Positions 13,057-14,561 of a stretch of 14,561 nt of DNA are shown piece after piece; the first letter of the stretch is position 1; each line of letters starts with the position of its first letter. Source of the stretch: Alphaproteobacteria bacterium (lineage in GTDB: Bacteria > Pseudomonadota > Alphaproteobacteria > Rhodospirillales > Magnetospirillaceae); the NCBI GenBank assembly GCA_015232485.1, contig JADFZP010000033.1, positions 1-14,561 on the forward strand. The letters are read 5' to 3'. Under the pieces are notes generated by a model. That model was not told where the DNA came from. It searched no databases and saw only the letters and a program-made list of their open reading frames with translations. Both the position numbers and the translations under genes were made by a program.

Positions 13057-13085
13057 GCGACACGCGTCACGATGTCGGCTATAAT
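13057..13085 (+). promoter_or_regulatory. parM promoter candidate
   Basis: A perfect TATAAT at 13080-13085 is preceded, with a 17-base spacer, by GCGACA (13057-13062), a partial TTGACA match. The start codon is 47 bases downstream. CGACA (13058-13062) and TGTCG (13073-13077) form an inverted repeat between the two boxes, a natural place for autoregulation by a ParR-like repressor. Confidence 0.6.
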
Positions 13086-13131
13086 GGACGCGGATGTGCT
13101 CGTAGAGACCCCGTAGGGAGACAACACCGTC

Positions 13132-14112
13132 ATGAAGCGTCTTGCCATCGATATTGGCTACTCGAACCTCAAGCTCGCCTTCGGCCCCGAAGACGCGGCG
13201 ATCCCGGAAACCCGCGTCCTGCCGGGCGCCGCCGGTCCCGCCGACCGGATGCCCGACCGCATGACCGCTGGCGGTGCCTCGGCCGACTATGCCGAAGTGA
13301 CCATCAACGACGCGGCCTGGGTCGCGGGCGTGGAGGCAAGCCGCCTTCAGCAGTGGGAACGCGACCTTCACGAGGACTTCCCCGCGTCGGACACGTACCG
13401 GGCGCTCTTCTATGCCGGCCTGCTCTACGCCGGGGCCGAGCAGATCGACCATCTCGTCACCGGCCTGCCCGTCAGCCAGGCGCGAGACGCGACCTACAAG
13501 GCCGCCCTGGCGAAGCGCCTGACGGGCACCCATGCCGTCACGCCGAAGAAGTCGATCGCCGTCAAGCGCGTCACAGTGATACCCCAGCCGATCGGCGCGT
13601 ATCTCGACCTCCTCCACGGCGATCGGATCGATCCGGCGATGATCGCCGACGCCATGGTGCTCGTAATCGATCCCGGCTTCTTCTCGGTCGACTGGGTGCC
13701 GATCATCGACGGCGAAGCCCGCTCGGCCAGCGCGGGAACATCCGTCCAGGCGATGAGCTACGTCCTGGAAGCGCTTGACCGGCGCATTCGCGGCGATCAT
13801 GGCATCGGTGTCGGCCGCGACAGGCTCGAACAGGCCGTGCGAAAGCACGCGCCGTCCATCATGCACCAGGGGCAGAAAGTCGACCTCGCAGGCTACTTCG
13901 CCGAGGCCGCCGAGGAAGTCGCCGGCATCGCGCTCACGGCCATGCGCCAGTCGCTGCGATCCGAGCGCAGCCCGGATATCGTGCTGATGGCCGGGGGCGG
14001 CGCAGCGGTCTACGGCAAGGTGGCTCAGGCGATCTATCCCAAGGCAAACGTGCTCGTGCCCGAGGAGCCCGTGCTGGCCAATGTCCGTGGATATTGGCGT
14101 TATGCCGCCTGA
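13132..14112 (+). CDS. parM: ParM/StbA-family actin-like ATPase, plasmid segregation
   Basis: A filament-forming ATPase that pushes plasmid copies apart when its partner links filaments to a centromere. Length (326 aa) is normal for the family. Actin-fold motifs: phosphate-1 DIGYSNLK (7-14), connect-1-like HLVTGLPVS (107-115), phosphate-2 VLVIDPGFFSVDWV (176-189) and the adenosine motif IVLMAGGGAAVY (283-294). The GLPV, GTHAV, PQPIGAYLD and DPGFFSVDW combination resembles the StbA-like proteins annotated as PRTRC system protein D, although no other PRTRC gene is seen here. ATG 13132 follows GGGAG at a long spacing. The next gene overlaps its 3' end and looks like ParR, which strongly supports a type II partition operon with a likely centromere upstream. 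Confidence 0.92.
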   Translation: MKRLAIDIGYSNLKLAFGPEDAAIPETRVLPGAAGPADRMPDRMTAGGASADYAEVTINDAAWVAGVEASRLQQWERDLHEDFPASDTYRALFYAGLLYAGAEQIDHLVTGLPVSQARDATYKAALAKRLTGTHAVTPKKSIAVKRVTVIPQPIGAYLDLLHGDRIDPAMIADAMVLVIDPGFFSVDWVPIIDGEARSASAGTSVQAMSYVLEALDRRIRGDHGIGVGRDRLEQAVRKHAPSIMHQGQKVDLAGYFAEAAEEVAGIALTAMRQSLRSERSPDIVLMAGGGAAVYGKVAQAIYPKANVLVPEEPVLANVRGYWRYAA

Positions 14113-14383
14113 CGATAGATTCCGGCTCCACCTCGCGCTCACCGGGGCGCATCAAGAACTGATTGACCACCTCACGGCGGTTCCCGCGCGTGATCGTGCG
14201 GAGCGATTGAGACTGCTGGCGACGATCGGCCTTGCTGTCCTCACCGGACAAGCGGCGTTCGTCCCAGCGGGTGCCGTGGTGGCGGCGCCCGCCTCCCCCG
14301 CCCCCGCCAAGCCGAACGATCCTAAGAGCGAGATGCGAAAGGAGTTGATGACGCGTCTTGCGCGATCCCTGAACGAGGGGTGA
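14102..14383 (+). CDS. ParR-like partition adaptor, 93 aa
   Basis: A small DNA-binding protein that in ParMRC systems binds the centromere and caps ParM filaments. The N-terminal half, FRLHLALTGAHQELIDHL then VPARDRAERLRLLATIGL, matches the ribbon-helix-helix pattern of ParR/StbB-like proteins. An alanine/proline linker (VPAGAVVAAPASPAPAKPN) follows. The C-terminal MRKELMTRLARSLNEG helix is the kind of tail ParR uses to contact ParM. ATG 14102 overlaps the parM stop by 11 bases; ATG 14081 in the same frame would add seven residues. It is presumably co-translated with parM. The family assignment rests on pattern and gene order. Confidence 0.8.
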   Translation: MPPDDRFRLHLALTGAHQELIDHLTAVPARDRAERLRLLATIGLAVLTGQAAFVPAGAVVAAPASPAPAKPNDPKSEMRKELMTRLARSLNEG

Positions 14384-14472
14384 CCCCAGAGGCTCCTTCC
14401 TGGATGGGGGCTGATCGACCAACGGGTACCGCCGGGGTTTGGGGGCGGACTGTTGCACACACCTCGCACTCC

Positions 14473-14524
14473 GATGTTACAAACCCTCGGTGCTTGCCAA
14501 CAAGTCCCGAGACAATGTAACATC
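14473..14524. repeat. Inverted TGTAACATC pair after the partition operon
   Basis: GATGTTAC at 14473-14480 and GTAACATC at 14517-14524 form an inverted repeat with a 36-base spacer, in the gene-free right end after the ParR-like gene. A TTGCCA at 14494 could be a -35 box for a gene beyond the window. An operator pair or a second partition-related site is possible. The remainder of 14384-14561 shows nothing else I can support. Confidence 0.4.
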
Positions 14525-14561
14525 CGTCCATGTCACACACCGCCACCACGAAGACCCGCGC

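Larger units (their letters stand above)
12587..13131. other. 545-bp intergenic region: candidate centromere or operator array
   Basis: The region between the minus-strand operon and parM. Its left half holds four palindromes (listed separately) and shared flanks: a TTTT-GCC-like element about ten bases left of the sites, and a GGC-rich element right of them. The phrase AAACCGGCCTCCG also occurs twice (about 12585 and 12798). The right half is GC-rich with no repeat seen until the parM promoter. I see no clear DnaA box. A plus-strand ORF (12869-13084) and antisense frames here are not convincing. A parC-type centromere upstream of parM is expected from the ParMRC family. Confidence 0.55.

Noticed and set aside
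12869..13084. Plus-strand 71-aa basic ORF between the palindromes and parM
   Set aside because: No ribosome-binding site, Arg/Pro-rich composition, and it runs through the parM promoter.
12841..14142. Antisense open frame of 433 codons opposite parM
   Set aside because: It covers the parM gene, which has clear actin-fold motifs; the antisense product has no recognisable feature.
14322..14549. Minus-strand 75-aa ORF at the right end
   Set aside because: GTG start without a ribosome-binding site, and it overlaps the end of the ParR-like gene; no motif.

Overview
The window is GC-rich, gene-dense DNA and looks like part of an accessory replicon, most likely a plasmid or phage-plasmid of a proteobacterium, perhaps an alphaproteobacterium. 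The basis is high GC, many very short genes joined by ATGA or GTGA stop/start overlaps, five strand switches, and a ParM/ParR-type partition locus at the right end. I see no rRNA, tRNA, CRISPR array, transposase or recognisable replication initiator. The species assignment is only inference.

Layout. (1) 1-5335, plus strand: the C-terminal part of a RecD/Dda-like SF1B helicase that runs in from the left edge. It is coupled to a 195-aa protein whose second half resembles the C-terminal domain of ComM/YifB but has no AAA+ ATPase, and then to a 57-aa ORF. Four small ORFs follow, two of which look like diverged tandem paralogues. They lead into a 667-aa protein of unknown function, the largest gene here, and a 111-aa ORF. 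(2) 6803-5488, minus strand: a ribbon-helix-helix-like regulator with an AT-hook-like N-terminus, coupled to a winged-helix protein, then a 55-aa ORF. (3) 6926-8471, plus strand: two unknown proteins, a Cys-rich putative zinc protein and a small helix-turn-helix-like protein. (4) 12586-8525, minus strand: a long run of short, tightly packed genes. It contains a stand-alone PD-(D/E)XK nuclease-like protein, two small two-helix membrane proteins, a coiled-coil protein and an ASCH-domain protein. (5) 13132-14383, plus strand: a ParM/StbA-type actin-like ATPase and an overlapping ParR-like DNA-binding partner.

The most striking non-coding signal is the 545-bp region between the minus-strand run and parM (12587-13131). 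It carries four spaced copies of a long palindrome with arms TTTGGACTAT/ATAGTCCAAA, which are candidates for the partition centromere or for operators of the minus-strand operon. A second operator family (GTAACTCYGTTAC) overlaps the start of the small membrane-protein gene at 10936. A diverged third copy lies just before the ribosome-binding site of the other membrane-protein gene.

Functionally, only partition (ParM/ParR), DNA unwinding (helicase), probable DNA cleavage (PD-(D/E)XK) and DNA-binding regulation can be assigned from the sequence. Most other genes are unrecognised and are described by what can be seen in them.
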